Of a stretch of DNA of 64,000 nt, positions 24,268 through 32,882 are shown piece by piece. The notes beneath the pieces are model-generated. The model had not been told where the DNA came from. It did not search any database and saw only the letters and a program-made list of their open reading frames with translations. The DNA lies in contig JAPZRF010000002.1 in NCBI GenBank assembly GCA_027531145.1, forward strand, positions 172,291 through 236,290, written 5' to 3'. A program made the position numbers and the translations under genes. Origin of the DNA: Brevundimonas sp. (GTDB lineage Bacteria; Pseudomonadota; Alphaproteobacteria; Caulobacterales; Caulobacteraceae). Numbering within the stretch: the stretch's first letter is position 1; the number at the start of each line of letters is the position of its first letter.

Positions 24268-24873
24268 ATGGCCGCCGCCGCCGGACCCGAGATCGAGCGC
24301 CTGATCGGCCTCCTGGCCAAGCTGCCCGGCATGGGGCCGCGCTCGGCCCGGCGCGCCGCCCTGGCCCTGCTGAAGCGGCGCGAACAACTGCTGGAGCCGC
24401 TGGCCCAGGCCCTGCGCGACACCGCCGACCGGGTGGTGTCCTGCTCCGTCTGCGGCGCGCCGGACACCCGCGACCCCTGCTCCGTCTGCGCCGACGAGGC
24501 CCGCGACAACGGGCTGGTGTGCGTGGTCGAGGAGGCCGGGGCGCTTTGGGCCATGGAGCGGTCGGGAGCGTTCCGCGGCAAGTACCATGTGCTGGGCGGC
24601 CTGCTGTCGGCGCTGGACGGGATCGGGCCGGAGGCCCTGCGCATCGGCGAGCTGGTCGGCCGGGCCCGCTCGGGCGCGGTGCGCGAGGTGGTGCTGGCCC
24701 TGCCCGCCACCGTCGACGGCCAGACCACCGCCCACTACCTGGCCGAGCGGCTGAAGGAGACGGGGGTGGAGCTCACCTCGTTGGCCCGCGGCGTCCCGGT
24801 CGGCGGCGAGCTGGACTGGCTCGACGACGGCACGATCGTCCAGGCGTTGAGGGCCCGGCGGCCGGCGGGGTAG
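24268..24873 (+). CDS. recR: Recombination mediator protein RecR
   Basis: A 201-residue component of the RecFOR pathway that loads RecA at gaps. It has the helix-hairpin-helix [17 protein letters not shown], the four-cysteine zinc module [16 protein letters not shown] (about residues 54-72), the Toprim domain ([34 protein letters not shown]) and the Walker-B-like C-terminal part [15 protein letters not shown]. Full length for the family. Transcribed with ybaB. Confidence 0.97.
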   Translation: MAAAAGPEIERLIGLLAKLPGMGPRSARRAALALLKRREQLLEPLAQALRDTADRVVSCSVCGAPDTRDPCSVCADEARDNGLVCVVEEAGALWAMERSGAFRGKYHVLGGLLSALDGIGPEALRIGELVGRARSGAVREVVLALPATVDGQTTAHYLAERLKETGVELTSLARGVPVGGELDWLDDGTIVQALRARRPAG

Positions 24874-24892
24874 CGGCGGCCGCGCACCCGCA

Positions 24893-25046
24893 AGCCCTCC
24901 CCCTCGAGGGGGGAGGGTTGGGTGGGGGTGGGCGGTGCAACGCGTCCGGAATGGCGCAAGAGGCGGGACCGCCTCCTGCGGGCCACTTCGGTCGACGGCG
25001 CGCCCACCCCCATCCCCGGCCCTTCCCCCCTCGAGGGGGAAGGGAG
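24893..25046. repeat. Dispersed repeat, family 4 (copy 2, inverted)
   Basis: Bounded by AGCCCTCCCCCTCGAGGGGG and CCTTCCCCCCTCGAGGGGGA, with GGGTTGGGTGGGGGTGGG and CCACCCCCATCCCCGG inside. It is inverted relative to copies 1 and 3. It is followed at 25083-25113 by a half-copy of a family 6 end (GTGATCCCTTGA). Nothing else is seen in the 305-bp gap 24874-25178. Confidence 0.8.
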
Positions 25047-25178
25047 ACGTGCGCAGCCTCCGCGACCCCGCCGTGCCCGTCGTACCTTCGCTGTGTCCGC
25101 TGTGATCCCTTGAGGCCCCTTGAGACCCATGCGCCCCCCGCCCTTTCTCCCGCAGCCGACTCCCGCTAGGAACGGAGC

Positions 25179-26429
25179 ATGAACACGCTCATGGTTGGCC
25201 TCACCCTGCTGTCGCTGCTCCTCGCCGGGGGGCTGGCGTGGGCCTTTCTGGGCTGGCAGGCGGCGAAGGCGGCCCTGGCGGCCGCCGAGCAGCGCATCGT
25301 CCTGATCGAGGAGAGCCGCAAGGAGACCGCCGAGTTCATCAAGGCCCAGTCGGCCCAGTCGGCCCAGGCCGTGGCCGAGCAGCTGGTGGCCCGGGCGACC
25401 GAAACCTTCCAGGCCCAGGACCGGGTGGCGCGCGAGCGCATGGAGGCCCAGCTCAAGCCCGTGGCCGAGACGCTGAAGGCCTTCCAGGAGAAGGTCTCGC
25501 TGCTGGAGAAGGAGCGGGCCGAACAGGCCGGCGGGCTGAAGGAACAGATCGACGCCCTGATGCGGGCCTCGGTGGAGACGCAAGGGGAGGCGCGCAAACT
25601 GTCCGCCGCCCTGCGCCGCGGGGCCGGGGTGCAGGGCCGCTGGGGCGAGCAGACCCTGCGCAATGTGCTGGAGGCCGCGGGCCTGACCAACCGCTTCGAC
25701 TTCGAGGAGCAGTTCAGCCTCGACACCGAGGAGGGCCGGCGCCGGCCGGACGTCAAGGTGCGCATGCCCGGCGGCGGGGTTTTCGCCATCGACGCCAAGG
25801 CCTCGCTCAACGCCTTCCTCGAGGCCCAGGAGGCGGCCGATGACGCCGCCCGCGAACAGGCCCTGGTGCGCCACGCCCAGTCGCTGAAGGCGCACATGAC
25901 CGGCCTGTCGGCCAAGGCCTACTGGGACCAGTTCAAGACCGAAGGCTCGCCGGACTTCGTGGCCATGTTCGTGCCCGGCGACGGCTTCCTCGCCGCGGCG
26001 CTGGAGCGCCAGCCGGACCTGCTGTCCGAGGCCATGGACAGGCGGGTGCTGATCGTCACCCCGACCACCCTGTTCGCCCTGTGCAAGGCGGTCGCCTACG
26101 GCTGGCGCGCCGAGGAGCAGACTCGCAACGCCGACAAGGTGGCCCAGCTGGGTCGCCAGCTGTACCAGCGCCTGTCGGTCATGGGCGGCCACGTCGAGGG
26201 GCTGCGCAAGGCGCTGGAAGGGGCCGTCGGCAAGTACAACCAGTTCGTCGGCTCGCTGGAGAGCCAGGTGATGGTCTCGGCCCGCCGCTTCGAGGAGCTG
26301 CAGGTCGACCACGAGGGCAAGGAGATCCCCGAGCTGGGCCCGGTCGAGCAGACCCCGCGCGCCCTCGCCCGCCCCGAGCTGACCGCCGCCGAGCCGCCGG
26401 AGCGGCCGCGCCTGATTTCGGGGGAGTAG
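25179..26429 (+). CDS. rmuC: DNA recombination protein RmuC
   Basis: A 416-residue protein of the RmuC family, which limits inversions at short inverted repeats. An N-terminal membrane helix (LTLLSLLLAGGLAWAFLGW, about 6-24) leads into a long coiled coil (about 30-140). The nuclease-like core follows, with GRWGEQTLRNVLEAAGL, RRPDVKVRMPGGGVFAIDAK (the PD-(D/E)xK-type segment), FVAMFVPGDGFLAAAL and LFALCKAVAYGWR. ATG 25179 is preceded by a GGAACGGAGC ribosome site. It is of interest here because the chromosome around it is rich in palindromic repeats. Confidence 0.93.
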   Translation: MNTLMVGLTLLSLLLAGGLAWAFLGWQAAKAALAAAEQRIVLIEESRKETAEFIKAQSAQSAQAVAEQLVARATETFQAQDRVARERMEAQLKPVAETLKAFQEKVSLLEKERAEQAGGLKEQIDALMRASVETQGEARKLSAALRRGAGVQGRWGEQTLRNVLEAAGLTNRFDFEEQFSLDTEEGRRRPDVKVRMPGGGVFAIDAKASLNAFLEAQEAADDAAREQALVRHAQSLKAHMTGLSAKAYWDQFKTEGSPDFVAMFVPGDGFLAAALERQPDLLSEAMDRRVLIVTPTTLFALCKAVAYGWRAEEQTRNADKVAQLGRQLYQRLSVMGGHVEGLRKALEGAVGKYNQFVGSLESQVMVSARRFEELQVDHEGKEIPELGPVEQTPRALARPELTAAEPPERPRLISGE

Positions 26430-26518
26430 TCTCCGGGGAGTGACGCGGCCCGGACGATTACCCCAGCTCGGCGGTCGGAAATCTTGACCCGGCGGCCCCC
26501 CGGGCTTACCTGCCGATC

Positions 26519-27082
26519 ATGACCGTGCGCCGTATCCTGACCATCGACAATCCCGCCGATCTGGCGGTGCTCAAGCAGGTCTCGGCCCCCGTGGCCGTCG
26601 TCGACGACGGCGTTCGGGCGCTGATGGATGACATGCTGGAGACCATGTACGGCGCCCCCGGCATCGGCCTGGCGGCGGTGCAGATCGGCGAGCTGAAGCG
26701 CGTCGTGGTCATGGACCTCGGCGACGGCGAACCGGACCCGGAGGCGAAGGAGGGCGAGGACGCCCGCCGGCCCAAGCCGCGCCATTTCGTCAATCCCGAG
26801 GTGCTGTGGGCCTCCGACGAGCTGTTCCCCTATGAGGAAGGCTGCCTGTCGATCCCGGAATACTTCGACGAGGTGAAGCGCCCGGCCCGGGTGCGCGTCG
26901 CCTACCTCGACCGCGAGGGCCGCCGCGTCGAGGAGGACATCGAGGGCCTCTACGCCGTCTGTTTCCAGCACGAGCTGGACCACCTCAACGGCGTGCTGTT
27001 CATTGATCACCTGTCCCGACTGCGCCGCGAGCGGGCGGTGGCCAGGGTCAAGAAGGTGGCGCGCGAGAGGGCGGCGGCATGA
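26519..27082 (+). CDS. def: Peptide deformylase
   Basis: A 187-residue Fe/Zn enzyme that removes the N-formyl group from nascent proteins. All three motifs are present: [10 protein letters not shown] (motif 1), EEGCLSIPE (motif 2, metal Cys) and [16 protein letters not shown] (motif 3, HExxH). It overlaps the following small gene by 4 nt. The usual partner fmt lies 0.8 kb downstream, separated by the small membrane gene and a toxin-antitoxin pair. Confidence 0.97.
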   Translation: MTVRRILTIDNPADLAVLKQVSAPVAVVDDGVRALMDDMLETMYGAPGIGLAAVQIGELKRVVVMDLGDGEPDPEAKEGEDARRPKPRHFVNPEVLWASDELFPYEEGCLSIPEYFDEVKRPARVRVAYLDREGRRVEEDIEGLYAVCFQHELDHLNGVLFIDHLSRLRRERAVARVKKVARERAAA

Positions 27083-27306
27083 CCACGCGACGCGGCGGCA
27101 AGAGCCACATCATCGATCCGCGCGGCCGGCGCCGCCTGACCCGCTCCGAGCGCATCGGCCTGGCCGGCGTGATCACCCTCATCGGCCTGGCCGCCGTGGG
27201 CGTGGTGGCCGGGCTGCTGCTGGACCGCCTGCTCAACTTCGACGATGCGCTGGACGCCGGCGGCGAATGGGATGAGGGCGGCGGGGTCTCCACCCGCTGG
27301 CAGTAG
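27079..27306 (+). CDS. Small single-TM protein after def
   Basis: A 75-residue protein with a basic N-terminus ([20 protein letters not shown]), one transmembrane helix ([23 protein letters not shown], about 26-48) and an acidic tail. Its start overlaps the def stop (ATGA), so translation is coupled to deformylase. No family is recognised; membrane topology suggests N-in. Confidence 0.65.
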   Translation: MTTRRGGKSHIIDPRGRRRLTRSERIGLAGVITLIGLAAVGVVAGLLLDRLLNFDDALDAGGEWDEGGGVSTRWQ

Positions 27307-27363
27307 GTCGGGGGCCGGACGGCGCCATTCAGGCCAAGCGCCTTTCGTGTTAGGCTGTCAGCC

Positions 27364-27582
27364 ATGGCCAAGGCTGACCCCGAGCAGATGCCGTTGATGC
27401 TGCGACCAGAGCTTGTCGCAGAGGTCACCCGGCTGTCGGCCTGGTGCCGCTCGCCTGAAGGTCGTGCGGAGATCGCCGCCGAGATTGCGGCGCTGAAGGC
27501 CGCCCCGTCGGAGCCTGGGCTCCCGGAGGCTTGGGAGTCCATCGCAGACACGGCGGGCTGGACATGGACCGGGGAGCCATAG
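27364..27582 (+). CDS. Putative antitoxin of the MazF-type module
   Basis: A 72-residue acidic, helical protein (SPEGRAEIAAEIAALKAAPS in the middle, GWTWTGEP at the end). No named antitoxin family is recognised. The assignment rests on position: it directly precedes and overlaps by 19 nt a MazF-type toxin, the standard antitoxin-first order. It is somewhat lower in GC than def and fmt on either side. Confidence 0.6.
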   Translation: MAKADPEQMPLMLRPELVAEVTRLSAWCRSPEGRAEIAAEIAALKAAPSEPGLPEAWESIADTAGWTWTGEP

Positions 27583-27887
27583 TCGTAGCTGTCTTTCCGA
27601 GGGCGTTCGGCAAGCCGCGTCCGGCGCTGGTCGTCCAGGCCGAGGCCTTCAGCCCACTCGACAGCGTGACCCTGCTGCCCCTGACCTCGGACATCCGGCG
27701 TCCGAACACCTTCCGGCTCGATGTCCTGCCCACGACGTCCAACGGCCTGAGACAACGCTGCCAGGTCATGATCGACAAGATCCAGACAGTCCCGGTCGAC
27801 AAGATTGGACAGATCGTGGGGCGGCTGGACAAGACGTCGCTTGATCGCGTCGACATCGCCCTCGCCCTGTTCCTCGGGCTGGCCTGA
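27564..27887 (+). CDS. mazF: MazF/PemK-family endoribonuclease toxin
   Basis: A 107-residue toxin that would cleave mRNA at short motifs. Family features: RGAIVVAVFPRAFGKPRPAL (first strand and the KPRPA segment), VTLLPLTSDIR (T/S catalytic strand), NGLRQRCQVMIDKIQTVP and KIGQIVGRLD. ATG 27564 is chosen because it gives the family N-terminus; an upstream in-frame ATG at 27531 would lie deeper in the antitoxin. The first strand reads GAIVVAVF rather than GDIV, a slight divergence. The pair sits between def and fmt, which suggests insertion into an ancestral operon. Confidence 0.85.
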   Translation: MDRGAIVVAVFPRAFGKPRPALVVQAEAFSPLDSVTLLPLTSDIRRPNTFRLDVLPTTSNGLRQRCQVMIDKIQTVPVDKIGQIVGRLDKTSLDRVDIALALFLGLA

Positions 27888-27902
27888 GGCTAAACCGCCG
27901 CC

Positions 27903-28835
27903 ATGCGTCTCGCCTTCATGGGCACTCCCGCCTTCGCCGTTCCGTCGCTCGCCGAGCTGGTCGCCGCCGGCCACGAGGTCGTGGCCGTCTATTCGCAGCC
28001 GCCGAAGCCGCGCGGCCGCGGCCAGAAGCTGACCCCCTCCCCGGTCCACACCTTCGCCAAAGCCCTCGGCCTGACGGTCCTGACCCCGCCGTCGATGAAG
28101 GCACCGGAGGCCATGGCGGCGTTCGCCGCGCTGGACCTCGATGCCGCCTGCGTCGTCGCCTACGGCCAGATCCTGAAGCCGGAGGTGCTGGCGGCACCGC
28201 GGCTGGGCTGCCTCAACCTGCACGGCTCGCTGCTGCCGCGCTGGCGCGGGGCGGCCCCGATCCAGCGGGCGATCATGGCCGGCGACCGCCAGACCGGTGT
28301 GCAGATCATGCAGATGACCGCCGGCCTCGACGAAGGGCCGATCCTGCTGTCGGAAGTGGTGCCGATCGGGCCGGAGGAGACCGCCGGGGCGCTGGGCGAG
28401 CGCATGGCCGCCATCGGCGCCGGCCTGTGGCCGCGCGCGCTGGCGGCGCTGGACCGCGGCGGGCTGGAGCCGCAGCCGCAGGTCGGGGAGCCAACCTACG
28501 CCGCCAAGATCACCCCGGCCGAGACGCGGCTGGACTGGACCCGGCCGGCGGCCGAGGTCGATGCCCGCATCCGCGGCCTTTCGCCCCGCCCGGGGGCCTG
28601 GTTCGAGGCCCCGGGCCCGGACGGGCCGGTGCGGATGAAGGCGCTGGCCTCCCGCCTCGGCCTGAACGACGAGGGCGGCGCGCCGGGCGAGGCCCTGGAC
28701 GAGGGTCTGCGCATCGCCTGCGGCGACGGCGGGGCGGTACGCCTGCTGCGGGTCCAGCGTGAAGGACGCGGGGCCCAGGACGCGGAGGAGCTGCTGCGCG
28801 GCTTTCCCGTTCCGGCGGGGACGAGGCTGGGCTGA
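27903..28835 (+). CDS. fmt: Methionyl-tRNA formyltransferase
   Basis: A 310-residue enzyme that formylates initiator Met-tRNA using 10-formyl-THF. It carries [16 protein letters not shown], the folate and catalytic segment [35 protein letters not shown] and a C-terminal OB-like domain ([26 protein letters not shown]). Its stop overlaps the truA start by one base (TGATG). It functions with def, encoded upstream. Confidence 0.97.
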   Translation: MRLAFMGTPAFAVPSLAELVAAGHEVVAVYSQPPKPRGRGQKLTPSPVHTFAKALGLTVLTPPSMKAPEAMAAFAALDLDAACVVAYGQILKPEVLAAPRLGCLNLHGSLLPRWRGAAPIQRAIMAGDRQTGVQIMQMTAGLDEGPILLSEVVPIGPEETAGALGERMAAIGAGLWPRALAALDRGGLEPQPQVGEPTYAAKITPAETRLDWTRPAAEVDARIRGLSPRPGAWFEAPGPDGPVRMKALASRLGLNDEGGAPGEALDEGLRIACGDGGAVRLLRVQREGRGAQDAEELLRGFPVPAGTRLG

Positions 28836-29572
28836 TGCCGCGCTACCGGCTGACGGTCGAGTACGACGGCGGTGCCTATAACGGCTTCCAGGTGCAGGAC
28901 GGCCAGCCGACCGTGCAGGGGGCGCTTGAGCGGGCGATCCTAGCCTTCAGCGGCGAGACGGTGCGCGTCGCTGCCGCCGGCCGCACCGACACCGGCGTCC
29001 ACGCCACCGGCCAGGTGGTCAGCTTCGACCTCACGCGCGACTGGCCAGCCGCCACGGTAATGAACGCACTGAACGCCCATCTGGTCGAGGCGTCGGTGGC
29101 CGTGATCGACGCCGCGGAGGCCGATCCGGGGTTTCACGCCCGCTTCTCGGCCATCGGCCGGGCCTATCTGTACCGGGTGCTGAACCGCCCGGCCCGGCCG
29201 GCGCTGGACCGGGGCCGGGTCTGGCATGTGAAGGGCGAGCTGGACGTGGCGGCCATGGCCGCGGCGGCGCAGGCGCTGGTGGGCGAGCATGACTTCACCA
29301 CCTTCCGCCACGTCGCCTGCCAGGCCGCCTCGCCGGTCAAGACGCTGGACGCGGCCACGGTCGCGCGCGCCGGGGACGAGGTGCTTCTGGTGTTCGAGGC
29401 GCGCAGCTTCCTGCATCGGCAGGTGCGCTCCATGACCGGCAGCCTGGTTCAGGTCGGACTGGGCCGCTGGAGCCCCGACGACCTCGCCGCCGCCCTCGCC
29501 GCCCGCGACCGCCAGGCCTGCGGCCCGGTCGCCCCGTCCGACGGGCTGTACCTGACCGGGGTGCGGTACTGA
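28835..29572 (+). CDS. truA: tRNA pseudouridine(38-40) synthase TruA
   Basis: A 245-residue synthase modifying the anticodon stem-loop of many tRNAs. Catalytic Asp lies in AAGRTDTGVHATGQVVSF (about residue 53), with NGFQVQDGQPTVQGALE before it and FLHRQVRSMTGSLVQVG in the C-terminal half. Translation is coupled to fmt. Full length for the family. Confidence 0.97.
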   Translation: MPRYRLTVEYDGGAYNGFQVQDGQPTVQGALERAILAFSGETVRVAAAGRTDTGVHATGQVVSFDLTRDWPAATVMNALNAHLVEASVAVIDAAEADPGFHARFSAIGRAYLYRVLNRPARPALDRGRVWHVKGELDVAAMAAAAQALVGEHDFTTFRHVACQAASPVKTLDAATVARAGDEVLLVFEARSFLHRQVRSMTGSLVQVGLGRWSPDDLAAALAARDRQACGPVAPSDGLYLTGVRY

Positions 29573-29577
29573 GCGTC

Positions 29578-29771
29578 TGCCTTCCTTCTCCCCTTGTGGG
29601 AGAAGGTGTCATGCGGAGCATGACGGATGAGGGGTGTCAGCGCCGACGCCTTGCGGCCTTCTCACCCGTCGCGGGTTCATCACAACGAACACAGAGAAGG
29701 GCACAGAGGACACGGCGGTGTCGCGCGAGCTGCGCCGGAAGCTCCATCTCCAGCCGACGTACGAGAAGAGT
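29578..29771. repeat. Composite repeat block: C-rich hairpin plus half family 1 element
   Basis: 29583-29635 holds CTTCTCCCCTTGTGGGAGAA and a GGATGAGGGGTG end also seen near 18185-18265. From 29675 a family 1 left end (GTTCATCACAACGAACACAG) and interior (GGCGGTGTCGCGCGAGCTGC) follow, without a matching right end. It is part of the gene-free gap 29573-30057 (485 bp). Confidence 0.65.
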
Positions 29772-29790
29772 GCGCTGCGCGCGCCGCATT

Positions 29791-29828
29791 CTCCGTCATC
29801 CTCGGGCCTGACCCGAGGATGACGGGGG
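29791..29828. repeat. Short palindrome, family 3 (copy 1)
   Basis: CCGTCATCCTCGGG, a 6-base loop, CCCGAGGATGACGG. Near-perfect hairpin of REP type; a second copy is at 34749-34790. Confidence 0.8.
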
Positions 29829-29849
29829 TGGGAGCGAGAACGGTTTGCG

Positions 29850-30005
29850 TCCCCCTTCCCCCTCGAGGGGGGAAGGGTCGGGGATGGGGGTGGGGGCAGG
29901 CCGCTGACGGCAGGGCTGCTGAGGCGGTCCCGCCGCCTGCGTCCATCCCGACACGTTGCGGACTTCACCCCCACCCAAACCCTCCCCCCTTGAGGGGGAG
30001 GGCTT
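29850..30005. repeat. Dispersed repeat, family 4 (copy 3)
   Basis: Bounded by CCCCCTTCCCCCTCGAGGGG and CCCTCCCCCCTTGAGGGGGA, with the same GGGGATGGGGGTGGGGG and CACCCCCACCCAAACCC inner motifs as copy 1. The right XhoI-type palindrome has drifted to CTTGAG. It ends about 50 bp before the TPP-enzyme start. Confidence 0.8.
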
Positions 30006-30057
30006 CCGGCGTCCCCCGGCATGGCCAGGCCGGGCCCGCCTCTGCTATCTCCCGCCC

Positions 30058-31737
30058 ATGACGCGCCCCGCCCCCCAGGCCCCCAACACCGCCGCCCGCC
30101 GCCTTGTCGAGACCCTGATCGTCAACGGCATCGACCGGGTCTTCTGCGTGCCCGGCGAGAGCTATCTCGCCGTGCTCGACGCCCTCGCCGACGTGCGCGA
30201 CCGCATCCAGGTGATCACCTGCCGGCACGAGGCCGGGGCCGCCAACATGGCCGAAGCGTACGGCAAGCTGACCGGCAAGCCCGGCGTCTGCATGGTCACC
30301 CGCGGGCCCGGGGCGACCCACGCGGCGATCGGCGTGCACACGGCGCACCAGGACTCCACGCCGATGCTGCTGTTCGTCGGCCAGATCGCCCTGAAGGACC
30401 GCGGCCGCGGGGCCTTCCAGGAGGTCGACTACCGCGAGGTGTTCGGGGGCCTGGCCAAGTGGGCGACCGAGCTGGAGAGCCCGGCGCGCACCGTCGAGAT
30501 CGTCGAGCGCGGCATCGCCACGGCGCTGCAGGGCCGGCGCGGGCCGGTGGTCATCGCCCTGCCCGAGGATCTGCTGGAAGAGGATGGCGGCCCGGCCCCG
30601 ACCGGCCCGGTGCAGCCGGCGCGCGCGGGCGTCGACCCGGCGGTGCTGGCTGACATCGGCGCCCGGCTGGCGCGGGCCGAGCGGCCCCTGCTGGTGGTCG
30701 GCAGCTCGGGCTGGACGGTCGAGGCGGCCCACGCCCTGGCCGACTGGGCCGAGCGGCTGGGCATCCCCGTCTCCGGCTCGTTCCGGCGCAAGGACCTCAT
30801 CGCCAACGATCGGCCGAACTATGCTGGCGACCTCGGGCTGGGCTGCAATCCGAAGCTGATCGCTCGCGCCCGGGCCGCCGATCTGGTCATCGCCGTCGGG
30901 GCCCGGCTGGGGGAGAACCCGACCCAGGGCTACACCCTGTTCGACCGGGCCCATACCGCGAGCGTGCTGGTGCATCTGCATCCGGGGCCGGAGGAGCTGG
31001 GCCGGGTCTGGCCGACCGCCGTCGCCGCCGTGGCCGACAACAGCCTCGCCGCCGAGGCCCTGGCGACGCTGCAGCCCGGCCGGATCTGGGACGAGGGCGC
31101 CGCCGCCCATGCCGACTATCTGGCCTTCTCGACCCCGGTGGCGGTGACCGGGCGGGTCAATCTGTCCGAGTGCATAGCGCATCTGAACACGGCCCTGCCG
31201 GCCGATGCGGTGATCACCAACGGGGCCGGCAACTTCGCCGCCTGGCTGCACCGCTTCTATCGGCACAGGGCCTGCCGCACCCAGCTGGCCCCCACCTCGG
31301 GCGCCATGGGCTATGGCTTCCCCGCGGCGATCGGGGCGAAGGCGGTCTATCCCGATCGCGAGGTGGTCTGCGTCGCCGGCGACGGCGACTTCCTGATGAC
31401 GGCGCAGGAGTTGGCCACGGCGGTCCAGCACGCCCTGCCGGTGGTGGTCATCGTCGTCGACAACGGCACCTACGGAACCATCCGCATGCACCAGGAGACC
31501 CACTATCCGGGCGCACCGCGGGTCATCGCCACCGATCTGAAGAACCCGGACTTCGTGACCTACGCCGAGGCCTTCGGCGCCTTCGGGGTGCGCTGCGAGA
31601 CCACCGCGGACTTCCCCGCGGCGCTGGAAGCAGCCCGGGCGGCGGCGAAGGCGGGCACGCCGGCGCTGGTGCATCTGATCGCCGACGCCGAGGACATCGC
31701 CCCGGGCCGGACCCTGACGGGGCTGCGGGGCGGGTAG
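30058..31737 (+). CDS. Thiamine-pyrophosphate-dependent enzyme (acetolactate-synthase-like)
   Basis: A 559-residue three-domain TPP enzyme. The N-terminal pyrimidine-binding domain has FCVPGESYLAVLDAL and the catalytic Glu in TCRHEAGAANMAEAYG. The central domain follows at about 205-335, and the C-terminal domain contains SGAMGYGFPAAIGAK and the TPP/Mg motif GDGDFLMTAQEL with NGTYG. ATG 30058 is chosen; the longer frame runs into a repeat. The family includes acetolactate synthase, glyoxylate carboligase, oxalyl-CoA decarboxylase and others. No regulatory subunit (ilvH) is adjacent and the FAD-type middle domain is divergent, so biosynthetic acetolactate synthase is not assumed. Confidence 0.85.
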   Translation: MTRPAPQAPNTAARRLVETLIVNGIDRVFCVPGESYLAVLDALADVRDRIQVITCRHEAGAANMAEAYGKLTGKPGVCMVTRGPGATHAAIGVHTAHQDSTPMLLFVGQIALKDRGRGAFQEVDYREVFGGLAKWATELESPARTVEIVERGIATALQGRRGPVVIALPEDLLEEDGGPAPTGPVQPARAGVDPAVLADIGARLARAERPLLVVGSSGWTVEAAHALADWAERLGIPVSGSFRRKDLIANDRPNYAGDLGLGCNPKLIARARAADLVIAVGARLGENPTQGYTLFDRAHTASVLVHLHPGPEELGRVWPTAVAAVADNSLAAEALATLQPGRIWDEGAAAHADYLAFSTPVAVTGRVNLSECIAHLNTALPADAVITNGAGNFAAWLHRFYRHRACRTQLAPTSGAMGYGFPAAIGAKAVYPDREVVCVAGDGDFLMTAQELATAVQHALPVVVIVVDNGTYGTIRMHQETHYPGAPRVIATDLKNPDFVTYAEAFGAFGVRCETTADFPAALEAARAAAKAGTPALVHLIADAEDIAPGRTLTGLRGG

Positions 31738-31960
31738 GGGTAACTCATAACATCCGTCACCCCCGGGCGGGTGTCCCCCGAGACCGACAAATTCCGGCGG
31801 TGCGATCTGAGGGTCCGCTTGCAGGCGCGATGCCTAAGCCTCCTCACGACCCTTAGCGGACATTGGAACAACGGGGCCACTTGCATCTCATCCCACGGCC
31901 TGGCGACGGTTGACCCGCGCGCCTCCAACACGGACAGTCAAGCTTTAGGCCTGAGGTTCC

Positions 31961-32557
31961 ATGCCCGACGTCTTCGCCCGTTTGCCTTGGAGCTGGCTTT
32001 GGTCCCTTTCCATCGTTCTAGTCTGGCTAGGTGTGGCCCACGCCCTCGGACAGCCGATCCCGACGCAACAACACTCCCTCGATTTGGTGCGGTTCGGGGC
32101 CTTCAAGGGCAGCGACCTCACCATCAACGAGACATGGCGCCTGATCGCGTCTCAATGGCTGCATGTGAAGTTTCTGCACATGCTGTTCAACGCCCTAATC
32201 ATAGGCCTGGTCGGCCAATCGCTCTCGGGCCGGTTTGGCGCGACCGTCATGATCGGAGCGGGCGTGATCGGTGGTGCTGCGGGTCAACTGGCCGGTGCGC
32301 TGGTAATGCCCGATGCCTACATCTCGGGCGCGTCCCAAGCCTATCTTGCGCTCGCCGGACTGGCGCTTCTGACCGTTTCCCGACGATCGGTGGGATGGTG
32401 GGCCGCGCTCGTGGGCGTCTTGGTCGCAGTCAGCCTCGACGTCTTCGTTAGCGATCATGGCTGGGTGAAGATCGGCCACGCAGTCCCCTTCGCCGTTGGC
32501 CTTCTGGGCGGCGCGGTCCTTCGCCGACCCGCCAGTGATCAGGGCAATCGCCACTGA
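31961..32557 (+). CDS. Rhomboid-family intramembrane serine protease-like
   Basis: A 198-residue polytopic membrane protein. Rhomboid signatures are HVKFLHMLFNALIIG (the HxxxxHxxxN helix), GASQAYLALAGLAL (GxSx catalytic-serine loop, with Gln in place of the usual Gly after Ser) and IGHAVPFAVGLLGG (catalytic His helix). Six hydrophobic helices are visible. A GAGG ribosome site precedes ATG 31961. The gene and the 223-bp upstream gap (31738-31960) are lower in GC than neighbours, suggesting acquisition or relaxed selection. The related rhombosortase group shares this size, but no GlyGly-CTERM partner is seen here. Confidence 0.72.
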   Translation: MPDVFARLPWSWLWSLSIVLVWLGVAHALGQPIPTQQHSLDLVRFGAFKGSDLTINETWRLIASQWLHVKFLHMLFNALIIGLVGQSLSGRFGATVMIGAGVIGGAAGQLAGALVMPDAYISGASQAYLALAGLALLTVSRRSVGWWAALVGVLVAVSLDVFVSDHGWVKIGHAVPFAVGLLGGAVLRRPASDQGNRH

Positions 32558-32663
32558 CTACCCTTCGGAGAAGAGGCCGCTTCCCACCCCGAACAGAACT
32601 TCGGCATGTCCGCTTGAGGCGACGGCGCCCGGCCTTGCCGGTCAGGGTCTCTCCTCGTTGTTG

Positions 32664-32792
32664 CAGGGCTTGTCCCCGGGGGCCCATGGCGGGTTCACGC
32701 GCAGCCGTGCGCGGCTTTCACGTCCCGCCAGCAACATCGGCGATCGCGCCTGGCGGACCGATGGGCCCCCGGGACAAGCCCGGGGGTGACGG
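32664..32792 (+). repeat. Dispersed palindromic repeat, family 2 (copy B)
   Basis: About 129 bp. It begins CAGGGCTTGTCCCCGGGGGC and ends GGGACAAGCCCGGGGGTGAC, with core GCGCGGCTTTCACGTCCCGC. Same orientation as copy C at 37147. It lies in the 325-bp gap 32558-32882, in which no gene is seen. Confidence 0.85.
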
Positions 32793-32882
32793 ATTGAGGG
32801 GAGGCAGATGCTTGCCACGCCCGCCCCCCGGCGCGAAGGTGCGGCCGAACGGTCGGCCAACGGCCGCACGGGGGAAGTGTCC

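Noticed and set aside
30058-31737. Calling the TPP enzyme ilvB/ilvG
   Set aside because: No small regulatory subunit gene is adjacent, and family motifs do not separate acetolactate synthase from other TPP carboligases or decarboxylases by eye.
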